From: Arthrobacter sp. ZGTC131
GTDB taxonomy: Bacteria; Actinomycetota; Actinomycetes; Actinomycetales; Micrococcaceae
NCBI RefSeq assembly: GCF_002929275.1
Contig: NZ_PJIK01000008.1
Coordinates: forward strand, 62,001 to 126,000
Length of the DNA stretch: 64,000 nucleotides
Direction: 5' to 3'
Shown here: piece by piece, positions 17,282-27,178 of the stretch
Layout: the number at the start of each line of letters is the position of its first letter
How positions within the stretch are numbered: the stretch's first letter is position 1
Notes under the pieces: generated by a model
Seen by the model: the letters and a program-made list of their open reading frames with translations, nothing else
Database searches by the model: none
What the model was told of the DNA's origin: nothing
Position numbers and translations under genes: made by a program

Positions 17282-17297
17282 TCATCCGATCGGATGA
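17282..17297. promoter_or_regulatory. Perfect 16-bp palindrome upstream of the ABC/two-component cluster
   Basis: TCATCCGATCGGATGA equals its own reverse complement. It lies about 120 bases before the ABC ATPase start and just after the PAP2-kinase stop, with no T-run, so an operator is likelier than a terminator. The response regulator encoded downstream is one candidate binder; this is inference. Confidence 0.5.
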
Positions 17298-17419
17298 CGC
17301 GGGGTTACCCTGGTTGGCCCCTGAATCATCCCTGAGACCGGCGAATTCGGCAGTCCGCGTATGTAGCGTGGAACGTGCACACGAGACAGCATCCCGCAGC
17401 TACGCAAAGGAACGCTTCC

Positions 17420-18370
17420 ATGATCGAGGCACAAGGCCTGACGAAGGTCTACGGCGACAAAACCGCCGTAGGCGGCGTCAACTTCACTGTCCAAGCTGGC
17501 CAGGTCACTGGCTTCCTGGGCCCCAACGGGGCCGGCAAATCAACCACCATGCGCATGATCATGGGACTGGACACGCCGACGGCGGGGACGGTCACCGTGA
17601 ACGGCGTACCGTTCGCCCGCCACGTCGCGCCGCTGCGCGAGATCGGGGCGCTGCTGGACGCGAAGGCAGTCCACACGAGCCGCTCCGCCTACAACCATCT
17701 GCTGGCGATGGCAGCCACCCACAGCATCCCCAAGAAGCGCGTCCACGAGGTTATTGAGATGACGGGCCTGGCAGACGTCGCCCGGAAGAAGGTCAAGGGC
17801 TTCTCCCTCGGCATGGGGCAGCGGCTGGGCATCGCCGCCGCGCTCCTGGGCGATCCGCAGACCATCATCCTGGATGAGCCTGTCAACGGCCTGGACCCGG
17901 AGGGCGTGGTGTGGGTGCGCAACCTCGTCAAGTTCCTGGCCTCGGAGGGCCGCACCGTGTTCCTGTCCAGCCACCTCATGAGCGAGATGGCCCTGACCGC
18001 GGACCACCTGATCGTGATCGGCCGCGGCAAGATCATCGCCGATGCGCCCATCAAGGACATCATCACCGGCAAGGGGCAGAGCCGCACGCGCGTCCGCACG
18101 GACCGGCCCGACCAGCTCATGCACGCCCTCGCGGGAGCCGGTGTTTCCGTTGAGGTGCAGGACTACGAACTGCTGGAGGTCAAGGGCCTCGATCCGCGCC
18201 AGATTGCGCGGACGGCCCTGGACCACCAGGTCATGGTCTACGAGCTCACTCCGCTCCAGGCCAGCCTTGAAGAGGCGTATATGGAGCTGACCAAGGATGA
18301 GGTCGAATACCACTCGCTGATCACCACGGGAGCCCCTGTTCCCGCCCAGTCCGGAGGCAACCAGTCATGA
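17420..18370 (+). CDS. ABC transporter ATP-binding protein
   Basis: A 316-residue ATPase of the drug/bacitracin exporter type. It has Walker A GPNGAGKST, the signature variant FSLGMGQRLGIAAALLG and Walker B TIILDEPVNGLDPEG, then the switch histidine in LSSHLMSEM. The signature FSLGMGQ instead of LSGGQ is normal for this exporter group. ATG 17420 is chosen for the AAAGGAA site nine bases upstream; a longer frame from 17375 is unlikely. It overlaps the permease gene by four bases (ATGA). With the kinase and regulator that follow, it resembles stress-responsive exporter modules. Confidence 0.92.
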   Translation: MIEAQGLTKVYGDKTAVGGVNFTVQAGQVTGFLGPNGAGKSTTMRMIMGLDTPTAGTVTVNGVPFARHVAPLREIGALLDAKAVHTSRSAYNHLLAMAATHSIPKKRVHEVIEMTGLADVARKKVKGFSLGMGQRLGIAAALLGDPQTIILDEPVNGLDPEGVVWVRNLVKFLASEGRTVFLSSHLMSEMALTADHLIVIGRGKIIADAPIKDIITGKGQSRTRVRTDRPDQLMHALAGAGVSVEVQDYELLEVKGLDPRQIARTALDHQVMVYELTPLQASLEEAYMELTKDEVEYHSLITTGAPVPAQSGGNQS

Positions 18371-19275
18371 GCTCAACAACCTTGGATTCCACCCCTTCCC
18401 GAGGCGGAGCGCACACCGCAAACGGTGCGGACTCCGGCAGCGCCGGCCGCCCTGCCGGTGCGGGCATCGGTCCCGGCCCCACGTTCTTTCGGGTCCTGAA
18501 CTCCGAATTCATCAAGTTCCGCACGCTGCTGTCCACCCTGATCCTCCTCGCCTCCACGGCCGTGGTCATGGTGGGGTTCGGCGCGCTGTCAGCCTGGGGA
18601 ACAGGCCAGTTCGCGGACGCGGCAGCCTCCGATCCGCAGGCGGCCGAAGCCATGGCCGCCCAGGGCGGCGACCTCGCCGTGACCGTTCCCACGTCCGGCA
18701 TTGCCTTCGCGCAGCTGATCCTGGGCTCCCTCGGCGTGCTGCTGATGAGCTCGGAGTTCACCACCGGAATGGCCCGCTCCACGTTTGCTGCGGTCCCGAA
18801 ACGGATCCCGGCTTTCACCGCCAAGCTCGTGGTGGTCATGGTCAGCGCCTTTGTCCTGACGGCCGTGTCCACCTATGTGGCAGGGCTCGTGTCGGTGCCG
18901 ATCCTGGACAACTACGGCCTCAAACTGGACCTCGGCAGCTCGCAGTCGATCAAACTGCTGCTCGTCAACAGCGCCTACGTGGCCGCAGTGGCAGCGATCG
19001 GCATGGCGCTCGGCACCCTCATCCGCAACTCGGCCGGGGGCATCATGAGCCTGGTGGGCTTGTTCTTCGTGGCGCCCATTGCGTTCCAGCTGATCCCGGG
19101 CGACTTCTTCGTGGAAGCCCGCAAGTACCTGCCCGGCAACACCATCAACCCCCTGACGGCCGTGGAACACGTCCCGGAGACCCTCGAAGTCTGGCAGGCC
19201 GCCCTGGTGCTCGGCGCCTGGGTGGTGGTGCCGGTGGTCCTGGCCATGGTCCTGCTCAAGAAGCGTGACGTGTAG
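18367..19275 (+). CDS. ABC transporter permease
   Basis: A 302-residue ABC-2-type membrane subunit with six hydrophobic segments after a 40-residue polar N-terminus. The segment VLNSEFIKFRTLLSTLILL is the characteristic first helix of this exporter class, and SSEFTTGMARSTFAAVPKR is a conserved cytosolic loop. ATGA overlap with the ATPase gene shows translational coupling. It pairs with the upstream ATPase to export an unknown, probably toxic or cell-surface-active compound. Confidence 0.9.
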   Translation: MSSTTLDSTPSRGGAHTANGADSGSAGRPAGAGIGPGPTFFRVLNSEFIKFRTLLSTLILLASTAVVMVGFGALSAWGTGQFADAAASDPQAAEAMAAQGGDLAVTVPTSGIAFAQLILGSLGVLLMSSEFTTGMARSTFAAVPKRIPAFTAKLVVVMVSAFVLTAVSTYVAGLVSVPILDNYGLKLDLGSSQSIKLLLVNSAYVAAVAAIGMALGTLIRNSAGGIMSLVGLFFVAPIAFQLIPGDFFVEARKYLPGNTINPLTAVEHVPETLEVWQAALVLGAWVVVPVVLAMVLLKKRDV

Positions 19276-19302
19276 TCCGGAGCATCCGTTGAGGCTCATC
19301 GC

Positions 19303-20613
19303 ATGAGTGAAGCTGTATCTGTGAAGGACGCGTCATCCACTCAGGCTGACGCGTCCTTCGCCGAGATCGCCGCCAGGCGGCGCGGACGCGTCCGCCGGTA
19401 CCTGCACGGCCATCCCCGCGTCATGGATGCAGTGGTGGTGGCCTGCTATGTCCTGCTGGTCACGCCCACGACAGTGGATGCCGTGACGGCCGGAGACTGG
19501 GCGGCACCCGCGCTGCTCGCCGGCGCAGCGCTTGCCTTGTTCTTCCGTCGGCGTTATCCCGTTCCCGTGGTGGCCGTCATCGCGCCCGTGGAAGTGGCGG
19601 TCACCCTGCTGCATCCGTGGGGTTCCAACGTTTCGGCGGGGCTGTGGTTCTCCCTGTACGCGGTTGCCGTGGTGCACACCAGGCGCTTCGCCCTGGTCAC
19701 GCTGGCCCTCGCGACGGCGCCGCTGGCGCTGCTGTACTTCTTCGCGGCGGTGGGTCCCCTGGAGCGGGAACTGCCGGCCTCCGGGGCGTCCCCGGAGGAA
19801 TTCCAGCTCATCTCCAGCATTGCGGCGGGCATCAGCATCGCGCTCTCCAACGTGATCGCCACCGGAATCGGGATCTCTGTCCGCCAGCGAAGGGAGCACG
19901 AGCAGGAAGTCGCGGTTTGGGCGGCCCAGGCCGCGCGACTCGGCTCCGTCAGCGAACGGAACCGGATAGCGCGGGAGATGCACGACGTCGTGGCACACTC
20001 CCTGACCGTGATGGTCACGCTGTCGGACGGGGCCGCCGTCGTGGTCCGCAAGGATCCGGAACGCGCCGCGGAAGTGCTGGCCGAGCTGTCCCGGACCGGG
20101 CGGACCGCCCTGGCGGACATGCGCCGCGTGCTGGGAGTCCTTCGTGATGACACGGCCGCCGGACAGGCGCCCCGCGAGCCGTTAGCCGCCGGGGACAATC
20201 TTGCCAAGCTCCTGGACGGCTTCCGCACGGCTGGCCTGCCGGTCCACTACTCGCACACGGGTCCGGCGCTGGCGGAGGACGCCGCCTTCCAGCTCACCGT
20301 GTACCGGATCGTCCAGGAGTCGCTCACCAACGTCCTGCGCTACGGCCGGGCGCTGAGCCGGGTGGACGTCGTGGTGGTCCGGGATGATTCCACCGTCACC
20401 ATTGAAGTGATCGACGACGGCCGGGGCACCTCCGAGGGCTCCGCCGGCACCGGAACAATCGGCACCGCGACGCTCGGCACCGGACAGGGCCTGCCGGGGA
20501 TGAAGGAACGCGCCGGGATCTACGGCGGTACCGTGGAGGCAGGCCGTACCGTCAGCGGCGGTTGGCGGGTGCGTGCCGTGCTGCAACTGAACGGAAACAA
20601 GGGGGACGAATGA
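19303..20613 (+). CDS. Sensor histidine kinase (HisKA_3, DesK/NarX group)
   Basis: A 436-residue kinase with about five N-terminal membrane segments (residues 40-200) and no large external domain, as in membrane-stress sensors. The phosphorylation box is RNRIAREMHDVVAHSL with His227. The ATPase domain shows the N box in VQESLTNVLRYG and the G1 box IDDGRGT, with a final TGQGLPGMKERAG. In NarX/DesK kinases the box continues with a helical dimerisation segment, as here. It overlaps the response regulator gene by ATGA and follows the exporter genes by 27 bases. Confidence 0.92.
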   Translation: MSEAVSVKDASSTQADASFAEIAARRRGRVRRYLHGHPRVMDAVVVACYVLLVTPTTVDAVTAGDWAAPALLAGAALALFFRRRYPVPVVAVIAPVEVAVTLLHPWGSNVSAGLWFSLYAVAVVHTRRFALVTLALATAPLALLYFFAAVGPLERELPASGASPEEFQLISSIAAGISIALSNVIATGIGISVRQRREHEQEVAVWAAQAARLGSVSERNRIAREMHDVVAHSLTVMVTLSDGAAVVVRKDPERAAEVLAELSRTGRTALADMRRVLGVLRDDTAAGQAPREPLAAGDNLAKLLDGFRTAGLPVHYSHTGPALAEDAAFQLTVYRIVQESLTNVLRYGRALSRVDVVVVRDDSTVTIEVIDDGRGTSEGSAGTGTIGTATLGTGQGLPGMKERAGIYGGTVEAGRTVSGGWRVRAVLQLNGNKGDE

Positions 20614-21317
20614 ACGACGCCGGACGGATCCGGGTACTGCTGGTGGACGATCAGCCGCTGCTTCGCATGGGCTTCCGGCTGATCCTGGAGGGCGAAGACG
20701 ACCTTGAAGTGGTCGGCGAGGCCGCGGACGGTGCCGAGGCGATTGGCCGGGTGCGCGAGCTCAGCCCGGACGTGGTCCTCATGGACGTCCGGATGCCGGT
20801 CCTCGACGGCATCGGGGCGACGCGTGCCATCACCGGCTCGGGCTCCGGCTCGCGGATCATCATCCTGACCACCTTCGACCTCGATGAGTACGCCTTCGCC
20901 GGGCTGCAGGCAGGGGCGTCGGCCTTCCTGCTCAAGGATGTGGCCCCCGCCGACCTGGTCCGGGCCGTCAGGGTGGTGGCGAGCGGCGACGCCGTCGTGG
21001 CTCCCCGCATTACCCGGCGCCTGCTGGAAACGTACGTCCGGGGCAACGGTTCGCCCGCGCCGGGCGTAACCGCCGCTTCGCCGACCCACCGGGATCCGTT
21101 GCTGGAGGACCTCACTCCGCGGGAGACCGAAATGCTCGAGGCGATGTCCGAGGGCCTGTCGAACGCGGAGATCGCGCACAGGTACTTCCTGTCGGAGGCC
21201 ACGGTGAAGACCCACGTCCGGCGGATCCTCACCAAGCTGCACCTGCGGGACCGGGTCCAGGCCGTGGTTTACGCCTATGAGACAGGCCTGGTGACGCCCA
21301 GCAACCCGGACTACTGA
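20610..21317 (+). CDS. LuxR/NarL-type response regulator
   Basis: A 235-residue transcription regulator. The receiver domain has the acidic pair in VLLVDDQPLL, the phospho-acceptor Asp59 in VVLMDVRMP, and the lysine in AFLLKDVAP. The C-terminal helix-turn-helix is LTPRETEMLEAMSEGLSNAEIA then LSEATVKTHVRRIL. ATG 20610 overlaps the kinase stop and is chosen over an upstream frame. It likely controls the exporter operon it ends; the palindrome at 17282 is a candidate target. Confidence 0.93.
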   Translation: MNDAGRIRVLLVDDQPLLRMGFRLILEGEDDLEVVGEAADGAEAIGRVRELSPDVVLMDVRMPVLDGIGATRAITGSGSGSRIIILTTFDLDEYAFAGLQAGASAFLLKDVAPADLVRAVRVVASGDAVVAPRITRRLLETYVRGNGSPAPGVTAASPTHRDPLLEDLTPRETEMLEAMSEGLSNAEIAHRYFLSEATVKTHVRRILTKLHLRDRVQAVVYAYETGLVTPSNPDY

Positions 21318-21415
21318 CCCGTACTACTGGCTGGGAACCATTGACAGGGCCGGCGCACAGGGTACGCACAGGATTGCCCTATGCAGGCCATAGCTGGCTG
21401 GAGTTTCATGGATCC

Positions 21416-22336
21416 ATGACTTCTTCGCCTCGCACCCCCGGCCGGCAGCAAACTCCGGATGAGCCCCACCCCAACCACGACCGCGGCCTCGAGTTCGACC
21501 TCTCGACGCTGATGACCCGACGCTCCCTGGGTATGTTCCTCGGGGCCGGCACGGCGGCGGCCGCGCTGGCGGCGTGCACGCCGGGCGGTTCCTCCGGCTC
21601 GCCGGCGACCACCGGAACACCGTCGTCCTCGCCCGCCGGAACGGCGGCCACGACGACGGCGCCCTCCGCCAGCGCGTCCCCCACAGTGACCCGGGCAATC
21701 GCCGAGTGCGGCGTGGAGATCCCGCAGGAAACGGCCGGGCCCTACCCGGGTGACGGATCCAACGGCCCGAACGTCCTCGAGGCGTCCGGCGTGGTGCGGC
21801 AGGACATCTCGTCCAGCTTCGGCACGTCCACCACGAAGGTCGACGGCGTGCCGCTGACCGTCACGCTGACCCTGCTGGACAACGCCAACGGCTGCGTTCC
21901 GCTGGCCGGCGCCGCCGTCTACGCCTGGCACTGTGACCGGGACGGAAAGTACTCCCTGTACGATTCCGGGCTGGAAAACGAGAACTACCTCCGCGGGGTG
22001 CAGGAGGCCGACGCCAACGGGCAGGTCACCTTCAAGACCATCTACCCGGGCGCCTACAACGGCCGCTGGCCGCACATCCACTTCGAAGTGTTCGAATCCA
22101 TGACCAATGCCACGGCAGCGGGGCAGGTCCTGGCGGTCTCGCAGATCGCGCTGACGGACGCCGTCTGCAGGGAGGTCTACGCGTCCGCCGGCTACGAGAC
22201 CAGCGCCCGGAATTTCCCCAACACCACGCTGAAGTCGGACAACGTCTTCGGCGACGACGGCGGCATCTACCAGCTGGCCACCATGTCCGGTTCCGTGTCT
22301 GGCGGCTACACGGCGGACCTCAACGTCACCGTCTAA
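21416..22336 (+). CDS. Exported intradiol ring-cleavage dioxygenase-like lipoprotein
   Basis: A 306-residue secreted protein. The N-terminus has a Tat-type twin arginine (Arg35-Arg36 in LMTRRSLGMF), a hydrophobic stretch and LAAC (Cys54), so a Tat-exported lipoprotein is likely. A Ser/Thr/Pro/Ala linker leads to a domain resembling intradiol dioxygenases, with ETAGPYPGDGSN, VYAWHCDRDGKYS and YPGAYNGRWPHIHFEVF, which carries the Tyr and His-x-His of the iron site. Such surface dioxygenase-like proteins are widespread in actinobacteria; a true catechol substrate is unproven. ATG 21416 has GGAG upstream. Confidence 0.85.
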   Translation: MTSSPRTPGRQQTPDEPHPNHDRGLEFDLSTLMTRRSLGMFLGAGTAAAALAACTPGGSSGSPATTGTPSSSPAGTAATTTAPSASASPTVTRAIAECGVEIPQETAGPYPGDGSNGPNVLEASGVVRQDISSSFGTSTTKVDGVPLTVTLTLLDNANGCVPLAGAAVYAWHCDRDGKYSLYDSGLENENYLRGVQEADANGQVTFKTIYPGAYNGRWPHIHFEVFESMTNATAAGQVLAVSQIALTDAVCREVYASAGYETSARNFPNTTLKSDNVFGDDGGIYQLATMSGSVSGGYTADLNVTV

Positions 22337-22400
22337 GACGACCCGTCCGGGGCTGCACCGTCCACGGGCGCCCGTCTGGCGCAGCGCTAGACTCGGAGCC

Positions 22401-23762
22401 ATGCCTCTCCACACCTCTGCCGCAGACCACATCCGGGACCTGGGCGACTACGTCAGCGCCTCGCCGTCGAGCTTTCACGCCGCTCACGAGGGGGCCCGGC
22501 GGCTGGCGGAGGCTGGATTCACCGGCCTGGATGAGCTGCAGCCGTGGGATGCCGGTGCCGGTAAGTTCTACGTGATCCGGGACGGCGCGCTGATTGCGTG
22601 GGTGACGCCGGCAGGCGCCGGCCCCACCACGGGATTCAACATCCTGGGCGCCCACACCGACTCGCCGTCCTTCAAGCTCAAGCCCAAGCCGACCACCGGC
22701 CGGTTCGGCTGGCTGCAGGCCGGCGTGGAAGTCTACGGCGGGCCGCTGCTGAATTCCTGGCTGGACCGCGAACTGCAGCTCGCGGGGCGCCTGGTCATGC
22801 TCGACGGCACCCAGCACCTGACGGCCACCGGCCCGCTGCTGCGTTTTCCGCAGCTGGCCATCCACCTGGACCGGGCGGTGAATGAGGGCCTCACCCTGGA
22901 CAAGCAGCAGCACATGAACCCGGTGTTCGGGCTCGGTGACCCCGACGGCGAGGACCTCCTTGGGCTGCTGGCCGATCGGGTGTCCGGCAGCAGTGACGGT
23001 CAGGGAGGCGGCGCCGCCGGGGGCACGGCGCCGATCGATCCGGAACAGATTGGCGGGTACGACGTCGTCATTGCCGACACGCAGCCGCCTGCGGTTTTCG
23101 GGGCGAAGAGCGAGTTCTTCGCCTCCGGGCGGCTGGACAACCTTTCGGCCACGCACGCCGGATTGGCGGCGCTGATCGCACATGCGGATGCGGCAGGCTC
23201 CACCAGCGGACCGGAACCGGCGCCGATCGCCGTGCTGGCCGCGTTCGACCATGAGGAAATAGGTTCGGCCTCGCGCTCGGGGGCCTGCGGGCCCGTGCTC
23301 GAAGACATCCTGGTCCGCATTTCTGACGGACTGGGCGCTTCGGTGAGCCAGCGGCGGCAGGCGTTTGCGGCGTCGTTCTGTGTTTCGGCCGATGCCGGCC
23401 ACGCCGTCCACCCCAACTACGCGGAGCGGCATGACCCCATCAACCGTCCCGTTCTTAACGGCGGACCGCTGCTGAAAATCAATGCCAACCAGCGCTATGC
23501 CACGGACGCCGCGGGCGCGGCGCTCTGGGCCCGGCTGTGCGGCGAGGCCGGTGTTCCCTATCAGGAGTTCGTCTCCAACAATGTGATGCCCTGCGGCTCC
23601 ACCATTGGACCGCTGACCGCGACGCGCTTGGGCATTCGGACCGTGGACGTGGGCGTGCCACTGCTGTCCATGCACTCCGCCAGAGAGCTGTGCGGCGTGG
23701 AGGATCCGCACCGCCTTGCCCGGGTCACGGCGCTGTTCTTCGGAACCGCCGCGGGGCTGTAA
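22401..23762 (+). CDS. M18 family aminopeptidase
   Basis: A 453-residue cytosolic zinc aminopeptidase of the aspartyl aminopeptidase group, removing N-terminal residues from peptides. Metal-site motifs are visible: GAHTDSPSFKLKP (about residue 80), LDNLSATHAG (about 245), DHEEIGS (about 283) and MHSARELCG near the end. The length matches bacterial PepC/ApeB-like members. It stands alone with ATG 22401. Codon use is ordinary. Confidence 0.92.
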   Translation: MPLHTSAADHIRDLGDYVSASPSSFHAAHEGARRLAEAGFTGLDELQPWDAGAGKFYVIRDGALIAWVTPAGAGPTTGFNILGAHTDSPSFKLKPKPTTGRFGWLQAGVEVYGGPLLNSWLDRELQLAGRLVMLDGTQHLTATGPLLRFPQLAIHLDRAVNEGLTLDKQQHMNPVFGLGDPDGEDLLGLLADRVSGSSDGQGGGAAGGTAPIDPEQIGGYDVVIADTQPPAVFGAKSEFFASGRLDNLSATHAGLAALIAHADAAGSTSGPEPAPIAVLAAFDHEEIGSASRSGACGPVLEDILVRISDGLGASVSQRRQAFAASFCVSADAGHAVHPNYAERHDPINRPVLNGGPLLKINANQRYATDAAGAALWARLCGEAGVPYQEFVSNNVMPCGSTIGPLTATRLGIRTVDVGVPLLSMHSARELCGVEDPHRLARVTALFFGTAAGL

Positions 23763-24000
23763 CCGGCGCGAACGAACATTTCAGCCCCGTTACAAAATTG
23801 CCCTTTGAACACCGCTTGTTGCTTCCGAGTGCCCGTGGCTGGAAGTATGGCTGTTTGCGGTCCCGCCAAACTGTGTCATCGCACAGCCGGTCCAGCCGAT
23901 GGCTCCTTTAGTGTGAAACGCACATGTGGTCTGCCGCACACATCCCAAGCCGGCCCCGACCCATGCCAAGACCTGAAATCAACAAGAGGACGGCGCATCC

Positions 24001-25422
24001 ATGCACGCTGACCAGCAACTCTCAAAGTCCCTGAAACCCCGGCACCTGTCCATGATCGCCATTGCGGGCGTCATCGGCGCAGGGCTGTTTGTGGGCTCCG
24101 GCGCCGCAATCCAGCAGGCAGGCCCGGGCATCCTGCTTGCCTACATGGCCGCGGGCATTGTGGTCATCCTGGTGATGCGGATGCTGGGCGAAATGGCGGC
24201 CGCCAATCCCGAGACCGGATCCTTCTCCACTTACGCCGACAAGGCGCTGGGACGCTGGGCCGGCTTCAGCATCGGCTGGCTCTACGCATGGTTCTGGATC
24301 ATCGTGCTGGGCATCGAGGCCACCGCCGGTGCAGCCATCATGCACCGCTGGGTGCCGGGCATCGACCAGTGGCTCTGGGCCCTGGTGCTCATGGTGCTGC
24401 TGACGCTGACCAACCTGGGGTCGGTGAAGTCCTATGGTGAGTTCGAATTCTGGTTCGCGTCCATCAAGGTCGCCGCGATCGTCCTGTTCCTCATTTTCGG
24501 CGTGGCGGCGATCCTGGGCCTGATCCCCGGCGTTCCGGCCCCGGGCATCAGCAACCTGATCGAGAACGGCGGCTTCCTGCCCAACGGCCCGGGAGCCGTG
24601 CTGGCGGGCATCCTCGTGGTGGTCTTTTCCTTCTTCGGTGCCGAAATCGCCACCATCGCCGCCGGCGAGTCCGAAAACCCCGTGGATGCGGTGAAGAAAG
24701 CCGTGAAGTCCACCGTGTGGCGCATCCTGGTCTTCTACATCGGTTCCATCGCCATCGTGGTCACCCTGCTGCCGTGGAACTCCGCCAACGTCGCCAAGAG
24801 CCCGTACGTTGCCGTCATCGAACTGTTCGGCATTCCGGGCGCCGGCACCATCATGGACATCGTGGTGCTCACCTCGGTGCTGTCCTGCCTGAACTCCGGC
24901 CTCTACACGGCCAGCCGCATGCTATTCTCCCTCTCCCGCCGCGGTGATGCGCCCAAGTCCTGGATGAAGATTTCCAAGCGCGGCGTGCCGGCTGCGGCCG
25001 TGCTGGCCTCCACGGTGGTCGGCTTCATCACCGTGGGGCTGAACTACATTGCCCCGGACACGGTCTTCCTGTTCCTGGTGAACACGTCCGGCGCCATCGC
25101 CCTGTTCGTCTGGCTCGTGATCGCCGCCTCACAGCTGATCCTGCGCCGCCGCATGGGAGCCGCTGCCAAGGACCTTGCGCTGAAGATGTGGCTGTTCCCC
25201 TACCTGACCTGGCTGGCGATCGGCAGCATCGTTGCCCTCATCATCGGCATGATGATCCTGGAGTCCACCCGCGAATCGCTCCTGCTGTCCCTCGCGCTGG
25301 CCGCCGTCGTGGTGGGCATCGGCCTGTGGCGCTACCGCAAGGGCGGTGCCGCGCCCATCCCGGCCGATACTGCCGTTCCCGCAGCTGAAGGCGTCGGCGC
25401 GGGGACCGGGCCGGCGTCGTAA
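24001..25422 (+). CDS. Amino acid permease (APC family)
   Basis: A 473-residue transporter with twelve hydrophobic segments. IAGVIGAGLFVGSG near residue 22 is the first-helix substrate loop of the amino acid/GABA permease group, and SFFGAEIATIAAGESENP is the conserved helix-6 region. The overall look is GabP/AnsP/AroP-like. The 238-base upstream region holds no gene. A strong terminator follows. The exact amino acid is not readable. Confidence 0.92.
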   Translation: MHADQQLSKSLKPRHLSMIAIAGVIGAGLFVGSGAAIQQAGPGILLAYMAAGIVVILVMRMLGEMAAANPETGSFSTYADKALGRWAGFSIGWLYAWFWIIVLGIEATAGAAIMHRWVPGIDQWLWALVLMVLLTLTNLGSVKSYGEFEFWFASIKVAAIVLFLIFGVAAILGLIPGVPAPGISNLIENGGFLPNGPGAVLAGILVVVFSFFGAEIATIAAGESENPVDAVKKAVKSTVWRILVFYIGSIAIVVTLLPWNSANVAKSPYVAVIELFGIPGAGTIMDIVVLTSVLSCLNSGLYTASRMLFSLSRRGDAPKSWMKISKRGVPAAAVLASTVVGFITVGLNYIAPDTVFLFLVNTSGAIALFVWLVIAASQLILRRRMGAAAKDLALKMWLFPYLTWLAIGSIVALIIGMMILESTRESLLLSLALAAVVVGIGLWRYRKGGAAPIPADTAVPAAEGVGAGTGPAS

Positions 25423-25456
25423 GTTCGTCGCCTGGCTGTTTCTGCTCCACCATGAG

Positions 25457-25504
25457 ACCGCCTGTCCGGCCGGCCGCCCAGGCCCGCCGGACAGGCGGTT
25501 TTTG
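25457..25504 (+). terminator. Rho-independent terminator after the amino acid permease
   Basis: A fourteen-base-pair stem, ACCGCCTGTCCGGC with GCCGGACAGGCGGT, fifteen-base loop, then TTTTTG. Confidence 0.9.
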
Positions 25505-25533
25505 CCGTCCCGCAGGAATTGGTCCGGCGCAGC

Positions 25534-25863
25534 TCAGCCCTGGCGCGGGGCGAACATGATCACGGCCACGCCAATCAGGCATACCGCGGCACCGATGAGG
25601 TCCCAGCGGTCCGGACGGAAGCCGTCCAGGACCACGCCCCACGCCAGTGAGCCCGCGATGAAGACCCCGCCGTAGGCCGCCAGCACGCGGCCGAAATGTG
25701 CGTCGGGCTGAAAGGCGGCCACGAAGCCGTAGATCCCCAAGGCCACCACGCCGAGCCCTGCCCACCACCAGGCCCGGTCCTCACGCACGGACTGCCAGAT
25801 CAGCCAGGCGCCGCCGATTTCCGCGGCGGCGGCCAGCGTGAAGAGCAGCACCGATTTCAGCAT
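25534..25863 (-). CDS. YnfA family (UPF0060) small membrane protein
   Basis: A 109-residue protein with four hydrophobic segments, the normal size for UPF0060. [36 protein letters not shown] and [15 protein letters not shown] are family signatures. ATG 25863 is chosen because GGAG lies nine bases upstream; ATG 25869 is an alternative. YnfA is distantly similar to small multidrug resistance proteins; its substrate is unsettled. A lone perfect DnaA-box sequence lies just upstream at 25896. Confidence 0.88.
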   Translation of the reverse strand: MLKSVLLFTLAAAAEIGGAWLIWQSVREDRAWWWAGLGVVALGIYGFVAAFQPDAHFGRVLAAYGGVFIAGSLAWGVVLDGFRPDRWDLIGAAVCLIGVAVIMFAPRQG

Positions 25864-26114
25864 CGTCATGGCTCCAGTATTCCGTCCGGTTGGAGTTATC
25901 CACATAGCCGCCCCCGTTGCTGCCGCCGGGACCCGCATCAGGCTAGCCTCGAGTCAGGGCACGAATCGCGGAAACCCGCTCCGATGCACTAAGATATTGA
26001 AGTCTGTGCTGCGCCCTGCCTCCGTTTTGGCTGCCGGGTGCGCATGACACCGCAAATGAACCTCCTGTTACGGAAATGCCGTAACCGCTTAGCCCAAAGG
26101 AGGTGGGTTCACAT

Positions 26115-26420
26115 ATGCGTCCTTACGAATTGATGGTAATCATCGACCCCGAGGTCGAAGAGCGTACCGTAGAGCCGTCGCTTCAGAAGTTCCTGAATGT
26201 CATCACCAACGATGGTGGAACCATCGAAAAGGTTGACATCTGGGGCCGTCGTCGCCTCGCCTATGACATCAAGAAGAAGTCCGAAGGTATCTACGCCGTG
26301 GTGAACTTCACCGCCAAGCCGGAAACCGCCAAGGAACTTGACCGCCAGCTGAGTCTCAATGAGACCATCATGCGCACCAAGATCACCCGCCCCGAAGAGC
26401 AGAAGGTCGTTGCTGAGTAA
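26115..26420 (+). CDS. rpsF: 30S ribosomal protein bS6
   Basis: 101 residues, the usual length, beginning [16 protein letters not shown] with [16 protein letters not shown]-type core (here [16 protein letters not shown]). It binds bS18 on the 30S platform. The start ATG 26115 follows an AAAGGAGG site. First gene of the conserved rpsF-ssb-rpsR-rplI cluster. Confidence 0.98.
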   Translation: MRPYELMVIIDPEVEERTVEPSLQKFLNVITNDGGTIEKVDIWGRRRLAYDIKKKSEGIYAVVNFTAKPETAKELDRQLSLNETIMRTKITRPEEQKVVAE

Positions 26421-26475
26421 TTTCAGCTCCCGGCTTTCATTCTTTACCCCGCAGGAACGAACAAGGAGGCAGTAG

Positions 26476-27051
26476 ATGGCAGGCGAAACCACTATTACGG
26501 TCATCGGTAATCTCACCAATGACCCCGAACTGAGGTTCACACCGTCAGGTTCGGCAGTAGCGAACTTCACCATCGCGTCCACGCCTCGCACCTTCGACCG
26601 CCAGTCCAATGAGTGGAAGGACGGGGAAACCCTGTTCCTCCGCGCATCGGTGTGGCGCGAAGCAGCCGAAAACGTCGCCGAGTCCCTGACAAAGGGCATG
26701 CGCGTGATCGTCAACGGCCGCCTGAAGAGCCGTTCCTACGAAACAAAAGAAGGCGAGAAGCGCACCGTTATCGAGCTCGAAGTCGATGAAATCGGCCCGA
26801 GCCTGCGCTACGCCAATGCCAAGGTCAACCGCACCCAGCGCTCCGGCGGTCAGGGTGGTCAGGGTGGCTTCGGCGGAGGCAACAGCGGCGGTGGATTCGG
26901 TGGCGGTCAGGGTGGAAGCCAGGGCGGCAACACCGGAGGAACATGGGGCGGCAACCAGCCCGCAGCGCAGGAAGACCCTTGGGCCACGCCCGGAGTCAGC
27001 AATGCAGGCGGCGGCTGGGGCAACGGCCCGGATTCCGAACCTCCCTTCTAA
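26476..27051 (+). CDS. ssb: Single-stranded DNA-binding protein
   Basis: 191 residues: an OB-fold domain ([19 protein letters not shown] to about residue 115), a long glycine-rich linker ([12 protein letters not shown] and so on), and the acidic tail DSEPPF that recruits repair and replication partners. AGGAGG lies six bases before the ATG. The order between rpsF and rpsR is standard for actinobacteria, linking it to the DnaB helicase 4 kb downstream. Confidence 0.98.
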   Translation: MAGETTITVIGNLTNDPELRFTPSGSAVANFTIASTPRTFDRQSNEWKDGETLFLRASVWREAAENVAESLTKGMRVIVNGRLKSRSYETKEGEKRTVIELEVDEIGPSLRYANAKVNRTQRSGGQGGQGGFGGGNSGGGFGGGQGGSQGGNTGGTWGGNQPAAQEDPWATPGVSNAGGGWGNGPDSEPPF

Positions 27052-27178
27052 AACAACACATTAAAGGTTCGACGCCGGAACCGCCCGGGTGCCGCAGGCA
27101 CCATGGCGACTGCCGCCGTCGGACCACCACCATCCCGTGGATCAATATCCACGGGCTCCATAGAATAGGAGCTCCACG

